Source: DASVWH01 sp036389715 | Lineage (GTDB): Bacteria; Acidobacteriota; Blastocatellia; Pyrinomonadales; Pyrinomonadaceae | Direction: 5' to 3' | Assembly (NCBI GenBank): GCA_036389715.1 | Contig: DASVWH010000021.1 | Coordinates: 1-25,649, forward strand | DNA length: 25,649 nucleotides | Part shown: positions 1 to 10,075 of the stretch, one piece after another | Layout: every line of letters starts with the position of its first letter | How positions within the stretch are numbered: the stretch's first letter is position 1 | Notes under the pieces: generated by a model | Told to the model about the DNA's origin: nothing | The model's input: the letters and a program-made list of their open reading frames with translations, nothing else | The model's database searches: none | Made by a program: the position numbers and the translations under genes

Positions 1-912
1 GAAAGAGTGAAAACATAAGTCTCTCCCGGCTTGATGGAAATATCGTCAGGCCCTGCTTTAGTCTCGATGTTGTATAACTCTCTTTTCCCGAAATGTAGTG
101 AAAACCCCATCTCATCTGTCCCGTTAGGTATCGTTATTCCAGGTAAACCTATCGCCAGACTCAGATAATAGATGGGCTTATCGCCGGTATTAGTGACTTC
201 CAGCTCGAAATCACGCAGCCATTTCTCATTCTTCAAATCCTTGAACGCCTTCTCCTTCTCTTTCTTTATCTTGACTTTAATCGGCAGGTGCTTGGGCACT
301 GTGTTCTCTAGTTCTCTCTCTTCTGAAGTCGAGAATATCTCTGTCTGGTTGCTCCATGATGCATGTTGGAATTTCATGCCGCCCGAATCCCTCAAGTCCG
401 GCTGCGGCTGGCAACGTTCCAAACTAGATTTTGCGTCCGGCCCGTGTGGTACTGAAACTCCATCATTTCTCACGAATCCTGTTCCGTCTCCGAAACTCAG
501 GAGTTGAAAGTGCAAGATAAGTTTCTTTGCATCAGGCTTATGCTCTCTCTTCCTGAATCGCTCCCAACTCACCACGTCTATTTCAGGGAAACTGAAAACA
601 TAAGTCTCTCCCGGCTTGATGGAAATATCGTCAGGCCCTGCCTTTGTCTCGATGTTGTATAACTCTCTTTTCCCGAAATGTAGTGAAAATCCTATATTAT
701 CTGTCCCGTTAGGTATTGTTATTTCCGGCAGAACAATGAGCAAGCTCAGATAATAGATGGGCTTATCGCCAGTATTAGTGACTTCCAGCTCGAAATCACG
801 CAGCCATTTCTCATTCTTCAAATCCTTGAATGCCTTCTCCTTCTCTTTCTTTATCTTGACCTTAATCGGCAGGTGCTTGGGCACTGTATTCTCTAGCTCT
901 CTCTCTTCAGAT
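1..912. repeat. In-frame direct repeat, period 585 bp
   Basis: Bases 1-327 match 586-912 at an exact offset of 585 nt (195 codons), with only about two dozen differences by eye, many of them clustered at 138-162 versus 723-747. The left copy is cut by the window edge, so the full unit and copy number are unknown. Confidence 0.9.
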
Positions 913-1028
913 TGAGCCAGGCTCGAAGCCGATGTCCCGTTTATCAGAAAGATCGCAGCCGTGCAGGCGAGCACTAGCAGAAGCACTGTCTTAGCAAAGA
1001 CAGCAAAGCCCTTCGTTGTGAGATACAT
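1..1028 (-). CDS. Secreted protein with tandem 195-residue duplication (partial, C-terminus outside window)
   Basis: The reverse strand is open from an ATG at 1028 to the window edge, at least 342 codons, without a stop. AAGGAG at 1037-1042 sits 8 nt upstream and supports this start. The first 40 or so residues form a signal peptide: a short charged start, a hydrophobic stretch (VLLLVLACTAAIFLI) and a likely cleavage near ASSLA-QSEE. The mature part starts with a lysine/glutamate-rich segment, then beta-rich sequence with the motifs WLRDFELEVTNTGDKPIYYL and SIKPGETYVF, reminiscent of an extracellular immunoglobulin-like or DUF-type fold. The same 110 or so residues recur 195 codons later, in frame and nearly identical. 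The DNA is poorer in GC than the downstream genes. I recognise no family and assign no function; export is inferred from the signal peptide only. Confidence 0.8.
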   Translation of the reverse strand, partial: MYLTTKGFAVFAKTVLLLVLACTAAIFLINGTSASSLAQSEERELENTVPKHLPIKVKIKKEKEKAFKDLKNEKWLRDFELEVTNTGDKPIYYLSLLIVLPEITIPNGTDNIGFSLHFGKRELYNIETKAGPDDISIKPGETYVFSFPEIDVVSWERFRKREHKPDAKKLILHFQLLSFGDGTGFVRNDGVSVPHGPDAKSSLERCQPQPDLRDSGGMKFQHASWSNQTEIFSTSEERELENTVPKHLPIKVKIKKEKEKAFKDLKNEKWLRDFELEVTNTGDKPIYYLSLAIGLPGITIPNGTDEMGFSLHFGKRELYNIETKAGPDDISIKPGETYVFTL

Positions 1029-1205
1029 GAGGATGCTCCTTCAAATGATTGTCGAAGGTAGAGGCTGATTGCTATAACATCACGCGATGTCGGCAGAGGA
1101 GCCTTTCGTCTAAGACGGCTTATATGCCTCTCCCCTAGAGATGTCAAGAACCTCGCGCGGGCACTCGCGGGCCTCTCTTTCCTGGCTGCTCTCGATAAAT
1201 CATCG

Positions 1206-1214
1206 TGCTATCAT
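1206..1214 (+). promoter_or_regulatory. Possible extended -10 element abutting the 1224 start
   Basis: TGC-TATCAT has the form of an extended -10 box. It lies so close to the GTG at 1224 that transcription from it would begin about 3 nt before the start codon, giving an almost leaderless mRNA. No good -35 is seen. Weak evidence. Confidence 0.3.
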
Positions 1215-1223
1215 TCTCCCGTT

Positions 1224-2492
1224 GTGAAAGAAACAAACGCGAATCCGCAGACGCTCTATCTCTCGCAAGTGCTGGGCCGTCCGATACGCGACCTTGAAGG
1301 CGAGCGCGTGGCGACGATCAAGGATGTCATCGTGCGTCTGGGCGAGGACGATCACCCGCCTGTGATGGGCTTTGTCGCGCGCTACAACCGGCGCAACTTC
1401 TTTCTTCCGCGCTGGCGCATCACGCAGTTCGGCGAGCAGGGCGCGCGGCTCAATTCCGACATCCTGGACCTGCGCCCCTTTGCGCGCCGCGAGAACGAGG
1501 TCCTGCTGGCGCGCGACGTGCTCGACAAACAGTTGATTGACGTGGACGGCAAGCGGGTCGTGCGCGTCAACGACGTGCAGTTGATCGAAGCCGCGGGCGA
1601 GTGGATGGTGACGGGCGCGGATGTCAGCCTTCAGGGTCTCTGGCGGCGGCTGATGCCCGCCGGCTTTGCCGGGACCAGCCGCGCCGTCGAGGTCATTGAC
1701 TGGGCCGACGTTGGATACCTGGCCACGGACGCCGCCACCGTCCAGCTCAAGTCATCCTCGGACAAGCTCTCGCGCCTGCACCCGGTCGAGATCGCGCGCC
1801 TCGCCGAAGCCCTCTCCTATCATCACGGCTCGGAGATAGTCGAATCGCTCGATGATGAGACGGCCGCCGAAACCCTCGAAGAGATGCACGCCGAGAGCCA
1901 GGCGCGCATCATCAGCGAGATGGACGAAGAACGCGCCGCGGACATTCTCGAATGGATGTCGCCGGACGAAGCCGCAGACGTGCTCGGAGACCTCTCCGAA
2001 GAGAAGGCCGTGGACCTGCTCAAGCGGATGGAGGGCGAGGAGCAGGCCGATGTCGCGGAGCTGCTGCCCTACGAAGACGACACGGCGGGCGGATTGATGA
2101 CCACGGAGTTCGTCACGCTGCCGCGTAACCTGACGGTCGGCGAAGCCCTCGCACGCCTGCGCGAGATGGCCGAGACGCCGAACATGATCTATTACCTCTA
2201 CGTCGTCGAAGAGGAGGGCTCCTGGCAGCTCTGCGGCGTGATAGCCTTGCGGAGCCTGATTCTCGCAGAGCCCGGCGCGCCGCTCGAAGAGGTCATGCGC
2301 GACGAGTTTCAGCGTGCCCAGCCGGACGATTCCGCCCGCGAAGTGGCCCAGAAGATAGCCGAGTATAACCTGCTCGCGCTGCCCGTCGTTGACGAGGCGG
2401 GCGACATCCTCGGAATCATCACCGTGGACGACGCGATGGAGATGCTCCTGCCCAAGGGCTGGCGACAGCGCCTGCCGAGACTCTTCGGCTAA
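1224..2492 (+). CDS. PRC-barrel / MgtE_N / CBS-pair protein, soluble, putative divalent-cation sensor
   Basis: This 422-residue protein has two PRC-barrel-like segments (about residues 10-60, around GRPIRDLEGERVATIKDVIV, and about 95-150, around VDGKRVVRVNDVQLI). Next comes an acidic helical-repeat domain matching the MgtE N-terminal domain (about 185-280, with SPDEAADVLGDL and the family signature DDTAGGLMT near 285). A CBS pair (about 290-410) ends in LLALPVVDEAGDILGIITVDD. In the MgtE family the N and CBS domains bind Mg2+ and gate a membrane domain. Here the protein stops after the CBS pair and has no membrane helices. It lies directly upstream of an Nramp-fold transporter, so regulation of that transporter in trans is a reasonable inference. 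The start is GTG with no visible Shine-Dalgarno sequence. Domain calls are firm; the partner is inferred. Confidence 0.85.
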   Translation: MKETNANPQTLYLSQVLGRPIRDLEGERVATIKDVIVRLGEDDHPPVMGFVARYNRRNFFLPRWRITQFGEQGARLNSDILDLRPFARRENEVLLARDVLDKQLIDVDGKRVVRVNDVQLIEAAGEWMVTGADVSLQGLWRRLMPAGFAGTSRAVEVIDWADVGYLATDAATVQLKSSSDKLSRLHPVEIARLAEALSYHHGSEIVESLDDETAAETLEEMHAESQARIISEMDEERAADILEWMSPDEAADVLGDLSEEKAVDLLKRMEGEEQADVAELLPYEDDTAGGLMTTEFVTLPRNLTVGEALARLREMAETPNMIYYLYVVEEEGSWQLCGVIALRSLILAEPGAPLEEVMRDEFQRAQPDDSAREVAQKIAEYNLLALPVVDEAGDILGIITVDDAMEMLLPKGWRQRLPRLFG

Positions 2493-2510
2493 GCGGAAAG
2501 AATTTAGTTA

Positions 2511-2616
2511 TCGATTCATCGACTCCTTGATTCATTGACTCATTGATTCATTGATTCATTGACTCATTTATCCGGTCTTTAAATGAATCAGGGATGGCAC
2601 CGGTCAATGAATCAAT
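2511..2616. repeat. Octamer direct-repeat array with inverted-repeat partner
   Basis: Seven consecutive 8-nt units of the form TTGATTCA/TTGACTCA run from 2511 to 2566. A 14-nt stretch at 2550-2563 is perfectly complementary to 2603-2616, and an inner pair (2560-2570 with 2580-2590) matches at 10 of 11 positions. The array can therefore fold into a long hairpin after the MgtE_N/CBS gene. It could act as a terminator or 3'-end stabiliser, but no clear T-run follows. Confidence 0.8.
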
Positions 2617-2813
2617 CCCTTTCCTTCCTCTCTGCTCTTCGCCGCCTCGGTTTGGCAAGGTTTGTGATAATATCCGTCTTCGCCTTACACCTTTGAATGC
2701 GGGTTGTTCTCTCACGGGCCGGAGGGCGGCTCTCCCGTTGCAGGGTTTCGTCCTGCGGGATTCCGTGAGCGAGAGCCGGAGCTTTGATTCGATGAAGGAC
2801 GGAGACCCTCCAA
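2617..2813 (+). other. Structured 5' leader of the Nramp-like gene
   Basis: This is the rest of the 321-nt gap before the transporter. CTCTCACGG near 2710 can pair with CCGTGAG near 2764 to close a stem. Between them lies a hairpin GCAGG...CCTGC around a GTTTCGT loop. Close to the start codon, GGAG-ACC-CTCC can form a small hairpin that would mask the only purine-rich ribosome-binding candidate. The layout resembles a cis-regulatory leader. I compared it from memory with the yybP-ykoY (Mn2+), M-box and NiCo classes and saw no match. Confidence 0.35.
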
Positions 2814-4139
2814 GTGGCCGAACACCGGATAGCTGTCGCGGCCGCCGGGCGTCGCTGGCTGCGGCGCGGCGCTCGCGGTGTGCGCGGGACCTTCGGGCGG
2901 CGCGGGGGGCTCCTGATGTACCTGGCCATCCTCGGGCCCGGCATGATCGCGGCCAACGCGGGCAACGACGCGGGCGGGATTGCGACCTACGCTTCGGTCG
3001 GCGCGGACTACGGCTATCGCCTGCTCTGGGTGCTCGTCCCGATTACCATTAGCTTAGGCATCGTGCAGGAGATGTGCGCGCGGATGGGCGCGGTCACGGG
3101 CAAGGGGCTGGCCGACCTGATTCGTGAGCGCTTCGGCGTGCGCTGGATGGCGCTGGTCATGCTGGCGCTGCTGATCGCCAACGGCGGCGTCACGGTCTCG
3201 GAGTTCGTCGGCATCGCGCTCTCGACGGAGCTGTTCGGCGTGCCGCGTTTCGTCTCGGTCCCGCTGGCCGCCGCAAGCGTCTGGTGGCTCGTCGTCAAAG
3301 GCTCTTACAGGCGCGTCGAGCGCGTCTTCCTGGTGATGTCGCTGGTCTTCCTGGGCTACATCGTCTCGGCCTTTCTGGCCCAGCCGAAGTGGGCAGAGGT
3401 AGCACGCGCCATGGTCCGGCCGAATTTCAATTTCGACCCGGCCTTTCTCTTCGCCTTCGTCGCCATCGTCGGGACGACCATCTCGCCCTACATGCAGGTC
3501 TTCGTGCAATCGTCCGTGGTCGAGAAGGGCATCACGGCGGAGGATTACAGGCTGACCCGCGTTGATGTCTGGGCCGGAACCATCTTCGCCGTCGCTATCG
3601 TCTTCTTCATCGTCATCTCGACGGCCGCGACCCTGCACACGCAGACGCCGCCCCAGCACATAGAGAGCGCAGCCGACGCCGCGCGCGCCCTTGAGCCGCT
3701 CGCCGGGCGCTACGCCGGACTGCTCTTCGCGGTCGGGCTATTCGGCGCGTCCATGCTGGCGGCGGGCGTGCTCCCGCTGGCCACGGCCTATTCGATCAGC
3801 GAGGCGCTCGGGTTCGAGAAGGGCGTCTCCAGGAGCTTCCGCGAAGCCCCCATCTTTCTGGGCATCTTCACGTTTCTGGTCGCGGTCGGGGCGCTGGTCG
3901 CGATGATTCCGGGGCTGCCGCTGATCCGCGTCCTGCTCGTCACACAGGTCATCAACGGCCTGCTGCTGCCCGTCATCCTCTTCGCCATCCTGCGCCTGGT
4001 CAACGACGAGGAGGTGATGGGCGAGCATCGCAACGGCACGATCTATAATGTGGCGGCGTGGCTGACGGTCGTGATCGTCTCCGGGCTCTCGCTGCTGCTC
4101 ATCATGACGACTATCTTTCCTGACATTATTCCGCATTAG
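2814..4139 (+). CDS. Nramp-family divalent cation transporter, NRMT-like (Mg2+-type candidate)
   Basis: This 441-residue polytopic membrane protein has about 11 helices and the Nramp (SLC11) fold. Canonical Nramps bind the metal through DPGN in helix 1 and MPH in helix 6. Here helix 1 reads D52-A-G-G55, so the Asp is kept and the Asn is lost. Helix 6 reads TTI-S224-P-Y, so the methionine that selects transition metals over Mg2+/Ca2+ is a serine. Loss of that methionine is the hallmark of Nramp-related Mg2+ transporters (NRMTs); as I recall, those also have Gly at the Asn position. The upstream MgtE_N/CBS gene fits a Mg2+ role. The basic N-terminal 30 residues (RRWLRRGARGVRG) are cytosolic-like. 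Start: GTG, the first in frame, with weak GGAG upstream. Family is certain; substrate is inference and Mn2+ is not excluded. Confidence 0.85.
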   Translation: MAEHRIAVAAAGRRWLRRGARGVRGTFGRRGGLLMYLAILGPGMIAANAGNDAGGIATYASVGADYGYRLLWVLVPITISLGIVQEMCARMGAVTGKGLADLIRERFGVRWMALVMLALLIANGGVTVSEFVGIALSTELFGVPRFVSVPLAAASVWWLVVKGSYRRVERVFLVMSLVFLGYIVSAFLAQPKWAEVARAMVRPNFNFDPAFLFAFVAIVGTTISPYMQVFVQSSVVEKGITAEDYRLTRVDVWAGTIFAVAIVFFIVISTAATLHTQTPPQHIESAADAARALEPLAGRYAGLLFAVGLFGASMLAAGVLPLATAYSISEALGFEKGVSRSFREAPIFLGIFTFLVAVGALVAMIPGLPLIRVLLVTQVINGLLLPVILFAILRLVNDEEVMGEHRNGTIYNVAAWLTVVIVSGLSLLLIMTTIFPDIIPH

Positions 4140-4247
4140 CCGGGACGGATGAGCGGGCCGGGCCGGGCGCGCTGCGAGGGCCGCGGCTTCGCCCTGGCGC
4201 TCGCAAATGGCGGCGGATAATGATAAAAGAATAAACAAAGGACAGGC

Positions 4248-5750
4248 TTGCCAGGGCTTGCTAAGGCCAGAGGAAATTCCATCAACGTGACTCGTCCCCG
4301 CTCCAAAAACCGGTTCGCGTTCTTTCTCCTGATGACGGTCATCGTCGCGCTGGCGCTCTATCTGCTGCACATCTTCGAGCCCGCGCTCAAGGCCCATTTC
4401 GGAGAGGGCATGGACCCGACGCCGGAGGGCGCGGCCAGGGCCCGCGAGTCCTTCGAGATGTTCCTCAACATCACCAGGATAGTCCTCTGGATGAGCCTGG
4501 CGATTGTCATCGTCCGGGCGCTGGCCGCACTGATTTTCAATATCATCTTCCGCATGCGTCGCGGCTACGAAGCGCCCGTCCTGATTCGCAACATCTTCTC
4601 GATGGTCGCCTACATCGTCAGCTTCGTCATCATCTTCAAGGTCTTTTACCCGGACGTGGGACTGGGCGCGCTCTTTACGACTTCGGCGGTCCTCGGCGCG
4701 ATCATCGGTCTGGCGCTGCAAGACACGCTCGGCAATCTCTTCGCGGGCATCTCGCTGCACGCGGACAAGCCCTTTCAGGTCGGCGACGTGATTACCGTCG
4801 GCCAGAAGACGGGCGTCGTCGAAAGCATCAGCTGGCGAGCAGTCAAGGTCAGGACTTTTACCAATCACGTTATCCTGGCCAGCCACACCAGCGTCTCCCG
4901 CGAGGCCATAGAGGTCTGCCCGCGCGATAACCTCAACGCGCGCCTGGTCTTCTTCAACACGCTCTACACGGATTCGCCCGCCAAGACCATCCACATCGTC
5001 CGCGAGGCCGTCCGCGAGGCCGACAACGTCGCGCCGCAGGTCACGCCCATCGTCCGCATCCGCAACTTGGGCGATAGCGGCGTCGAGTACGAGGTCAAGT
5101 ACTGGCTGGTAGACTATGCCAAGTACAACGACACGGACGCGCTCATCCGCCAGCGCATCTGGTACGCCTTCCGCCGCGCCGGAATCAACTTCGCCTTCCC
5201 GACGCGGACGCTGCACGTCGAGCGCCCGGCCAGGACCGAGGCCGCGCAAACGGACGGCAGCGGCTTTATCGAACGCCTCTCGGCCGTAGACATCTTCGCC
5301 CCGCTCTCGGCCGAAGAGACCGCGCGCCTTGCCAGCAACTCCGTCAGTCACATCTTCGCGCCCGGCGAAACCGTCATCCGTGCCGGTGACGACGGCGCGA
5401 GCATGTTCGTCGTCCATAGCGGGCGCGTCGAAGTGCAGATTAGCGATAACGGCCGCCCGCGCACCGTCGCCACGCTCAACGAAGGCGACTTCTTCGGCGA
5501 GATGGCATTATTTACGGGCGAGCCGCGCACGGCCAACGTCGTCGCCCTGGAGGAGACCGAGGTCCTCGAAATCGGCCATGCGGCCATGAAACACCTCTTC
5601 GACACTAATCCTGACCTGGTTGACTCGCTCAGCTACATCATCGCCGAGCGCCGCATAGGCCTCGCCGCCAGGGCCGAAAAGGACGACAACGGCGAGGAGG
5701 AATCGGCGGGCATTATCGCCTCCATCAAACGCTTTTTCGGGATGGATTGA
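4248..5750 (+). CDS. MscS-type mechanosensitive channel with C-terminal cyclic-nucleotide-binding-type domain
   Basis: The first 150 or so residues hold three to four hydrophobic helices (about 23-44, 74-100, 115-140, then the pore helix with GAIIGLALQDTLGNLFAGI). The MscS beta domain follows (FQVGDVITVGQKTGVVESI), then the alpha/beta vestibule to about residue 335. A Crp-like cNMP-binding domain occupies about 350-470. It contains a full phosphate-binding cassette, F416-G-E-M-A-L with R427-T-A, so it probably binds a cyclic nucleotide or similar ligand. Such fusions are known and suggest ligand-modulated gating in the inner membrane. The start is ambiguous: TTG 4248 has AAAGGA 5 nt upstream, while GTG 4287 has AGAGGAA 11 nt upstream and starts just before the basic, membrane-entering segment. 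The gene follows the Nramp gene by 108 nt and may be cotranscribed. Confidence 0.9.
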   Translation: MPGLAKARGNSINVTRPRSKNRFAFFLLMTVIVALALYLLHIFEPALKAHFGEGMDPTPEGAARARESFEMFLNITRIVLWMSLAIVIVRALAALIFNIIFRMRRGYEAPVLIRNIFSMVAYIVSFVIIFKVFYPDVGLGALFTTSAVLGAIIGLALQDTLGNLFAGISLHADKPFQVGDVITVGQKTGVVESISWRAVKVRTFTNHVILASHTSVSREAIEVCPRDNLNARLVFFNTLYTDSPAKTIHIVREAVREADNVAPQVTPIVRIRNLGDSGVEYEVKYWLVDYAKYNDTDALIRQRIWYAFRRAGINFAFPTRTLHVERPARTEAAQTDGSGFIERLSAVDIFAPLSAEETARLASNSVSHIFAPGETVIRAGDDGASMFVVHSGRVEVQISDNGRPRTVATLNEGDFFGEMALFTGEPRTANVVALEETEVLEIGHAAMKHLFDTNPDLVDSLSYIIAERRIGLAARAEKDDNGEEESAGIIASIKRFFGMD

Positions 5751-6087
5751 GGCACGCTCCCTCCGTTTCGTGGCCCTCATCCGGCGCTTTTCTCCGGCCC
5801 GGACCCCTCCCGCGAGCCCCGTTTTTCCCGCCTGGCGAGCCGCGCGATTACCCCTCGGCAGCTCCGGCCATAGCCTTAACCCCTGTCTTTACTTGACTTA
5901 CCACGCCTGCCCGGGGTTTTGGACGAGGACCGGAGGGGCTCAAAAGAATTTCGCCCGGGGACTTGACAAGAAGAGACTCAAGATTTATTATTCTCTTGCG
6001 CTCAAACAGTCGAGGTCGCTCTTCGGTGACGGCCTCGGGGCGTCAATCAAATCAATTAGAGAGATACTCAAGAGGAGGAAGTTTCAG
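5751..6087 (+). other. Intergenic region and leader before hsp20
   Basis: These 337 nt separate the channel gene from the heat-shock island. An open frame spans it, but its translation is low-complexity and unlike any family, so I treat it as non-coding. It holds a strong promoter (listed separately) and a leader of about 90 nt. CTCTTG at 5993-5998 is complementary to CAAGAG at 6069-6074 beside the ribosome-binding site, a weak hint of start-site masking. No CIRCE inverted repeat was found by eye. Confidence 0.5.
5963..5991 (+). promoter_or_regulatory. Sigma70-type promoter of the hsp20 gene
   Basis: A perfect -35 TTGACA at 5963-5968 and a -10 TATTAT at 5986-5991 (5 of 6 to TATAAT) are separated by exactly 17 nt. 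Transcription would start near 5998, leaving a leader of about 90 nt before the hsp20 ATG. Confidence 0.75.
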
Positions 6088-6630
6088 ATGAGCATCGTTC
6101 GCTACGATCCGTTCCGCGACTTACGCAGTCTTCAGGACGAGGTTAATCGTCTGTTCTCCACCAATTTGACGAGGGTTTTCGGCGACGAGGGGATCGCCCG
6201 CGGAGCCTGGAATCCGAACGTGGACATCTACGAGAACAAGGACCAGATCATCATCGAGGCCGAGTTGCCGGGGATGAGCCGCGAGGATTTCGACCTCTCT
6301 TTTGAGAACAACGTCATCACCCTGCGCGGCGAGCGTCGCTTTGAGAAGAAGGACGAGAGTGATAACTATCATCGCGTCGAGAGGTCTTACGGCTCCTTCA
6401 CGCGCTCCTTCACGCTCCCGCCGACGGTCTCCGGCGAAGGCATCGGGGCCGAATATCGCAACGGCGTCCTGCGCATCACGCTGCCCAAGCGCGAAGAGGT
6501 CAAGGCGCGCCGGATAGAGATTCAGGGCGAGAGCGCGCAGCAGCAGCAGCCTCGCACCATCGAAGCCAAAGCCGAAAGCTCCGAGAGCCAGAGAACCGAC
6601 GATAAGACGATGGCAGCGTCGGGTCGTTAA
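6088..6630 (+). CDS. Small heat shock protein, Hsp20/alpha-crystallin family
   Basis: This 180-residue ATP-independent holdase candidate would bind unfolding proteins for later handover to ClpB or DnaK. An N-terminal arm (SIVRYDPFRDLRSLQDEVNR) is followed by an alpha-crystallin domain (about residues 43-140), with the typical WNPNVDIYENKDQIIIEAEL, the LPGMSREDF segment and the hallmark GVLRITLPK near its end. The C-terminal tail is Gln/Ser/Glu-rich and looks disordered. The open frame extends upstream to 5770, but ATG 6088 is the right start: AGGAGGA at 6073-6079 is 8 nt upstream and the family N-terminus begins there. A strong promoter precedes it. It is the first gene of the chaperone island and is followed by a heptamer-built hairpin. 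Confidence 0.95.
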   Translation: MSIVRYDPFRDLRSLQDEVNRLFSTNLTRVFGDEGIARGAWNPNVDIYENKDQIIIEAELPGMSREDFDLSFENNVITLRGERRFEKKDESDNYHRVERSYGSFTRSFTLPPTVSGEGIGAEYRNGVLRITLPKREEVKARRIEIQGESAQQQQPRTIEAKAESSESQRTDDKTMAASGR

Positions 6631-6639
6631 TTAATTTCG

Positions 6640-6726
6640 GTGATGAGTGAGGGGTCAGAGGTGAGGGGAAAGAGCGTTTCTCTTATCACCTCTGACTCAT
6701 CACTCATCACTTATCACCCATCACTA
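6640..6726. repeat. Heptamer-built inverted repeat between hsp20 and clpB
   Basis: Bases 6640-6664 pair with 6686-6710 at 23 of 25 positions. The loop has an additional AAGAG/CTCTT stem. Both arms consist of 7-nt units close to GTGATGA, and further units continue to 6726, only 4 nt before the clpB ATG. It could terminate or process the hsp20 transcript or shield clpB translation. Confidence 0.85.
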
Positions 6727-6730
6727 TTTT

Positions 6731-9325
<2,595 letters not shown>

Positions 9326-9390
9326 AAGGCAGACTCGAAAGCCAGAAAAGCTGAAGGCTCGAAGCGAGCAGCAGGGGCAAAGGTTAAGCT

Positions 9391-9470
9391 GGAAAGAGGG
9401 GTCAGGAGTAGAGCCGGGCTCTCAAGCTCCGGCCGTCGCCTCCGCTCTTCTACTCCTTAACCCTCTTTCC
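9391..9470. repeat. Long inverted repeat between clpB and second hsp20
   Basis: The arm 9391-9414 is complementary to 9444-9470 with ten perfect pairs at the base, a 3-nt mismatch zone, eight more pairs and a 3-nt bulge. GCTGAAG at 9350-9356 and CTTCAGC at 9478-9484 extend the symmetry outward. It probably separates the clpB and hsp20 transcripts. Confidence 0.75.
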
Positions 9471-9507
9471 CCTTCTTGCTTCAGCGCCCATTATTTGGAG
9501 GAGCGTG

Positions 9508-9954
9508 ATGACAAAGGGATGGGACCCGCTACGCGATCTGGTCGGATTGCAGGATCGCATGAACCGTCTGTTCGAGGATGCCGCGCACAGGCGTCATCCG
9601 GGCGGCGACGAAGAGGGCGAGCAGGAGATAGAGCGTGCGGACTGGACTCCGCTGGCGGATATTTACGAGAGCGAGCAGGAGTACACCATCGCCCTGGACC
9701 TGCCGGGCATTGACCGCGCCGCCCTGGAAATCAGCCTCGACGAGGACCGGCTGATGATTCGCGGCGTTCGTCCGGCAGAGGATGGAGCGCGCCGCGCCGA
9801 GCGTCCGCACGGACGTTTCCTGAGAAGATTCGGAGTGCCCGCGACCGTAGACCGGCAAGCCATCGGAGCGGAATATAAGGACGGCGTGCTGCGCGTGCGC
9901 CTGCCCAGGCACAAGGAGCAGAAGTCGCGCCGCGTGCAAATCAAGGTTTCGTAA
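9508..9954 (+). CDS. Small heat shock protein, Hsp20/alpha-crystallin family (second copy)
   Basis: This 148-residue cytosolic holdase candidate is paralogous to the gene at 6088 but clearly diverged. The arm KGWDPLRDLVGLQDRMNRLF is typical of the family. The alpha-crystallin domain runs from about residue 45 (DWTPLADIYESEQEY) to the end, with LPGIDRAALEI, the GRFLRRFGVPATVD segment and the signature GVLRVRLPRHK. It lacks the long disordered tail of the first copy. GGAGGAG at 9497-9503 favours ATG 9508 over the GTG three bases earlier. It sits between clpB and grpE, with inverted repeats on both sides, so it may be transcribed or processed independently. Confidence 0.93.
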   Translation: MTKGWDPLRDLVGLQDRMNRLFEDAAHRRHPGGDEEGEQEIERADWTPLADIYESEQEYTIALDLPGIDRAALEISLDEDRLMIRGVRPAEDGARRAERPHGRFLRRFGVPATVDRQAIGAEYKDGVLRVRLPRHKEQKSRRVQIKVS

Positions 9955-9965
9955 ATCATCGGTGG

Positions 9966-10070
9966 TAAATAGTAAATGGTAAATCGTCAATAGAAAAAGA
10001 AAGACAGGCTTTAAGTCTCAGGCAATCGCTTTTATCTATTCACGATTCACGATTTACTATTCACTATTTA
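9966..10070. repeat. Heptamer inverted repeat with unequal arms before grpE
   Basis: The arm 9966-9994 (29 nt) pairs with 10035-10070 (36 nt). Both arms consist of 7-nt units near TRAATMG. The right arm has exactly one unit more than the left. The grpE ATG begins 6 nt after the repeat. Confidence 0.85.
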
Positions 10071-10075
10071 CTAAT

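Noticed and set aside
2511..2566. Octamer array as a CRISPR
   Set aside because: Units are 8 nt with no spacers and no cas genes nearby; it is a simple tandem repeat.
3738..5417. 559-residue open frame on the minus strand
   Set aside because: It lies antisense to the Nramp and MscS genes; its translation is Asp/Arg/Glu-rich with no domain, a shadow of GC-rich coding sequence.
5770..6087. N-terminal extension of the first hsp20 frame
   Set aside because: A strong promoter and ribosome-binding site lie inside it, and the Hsp20 family start is at 6088.
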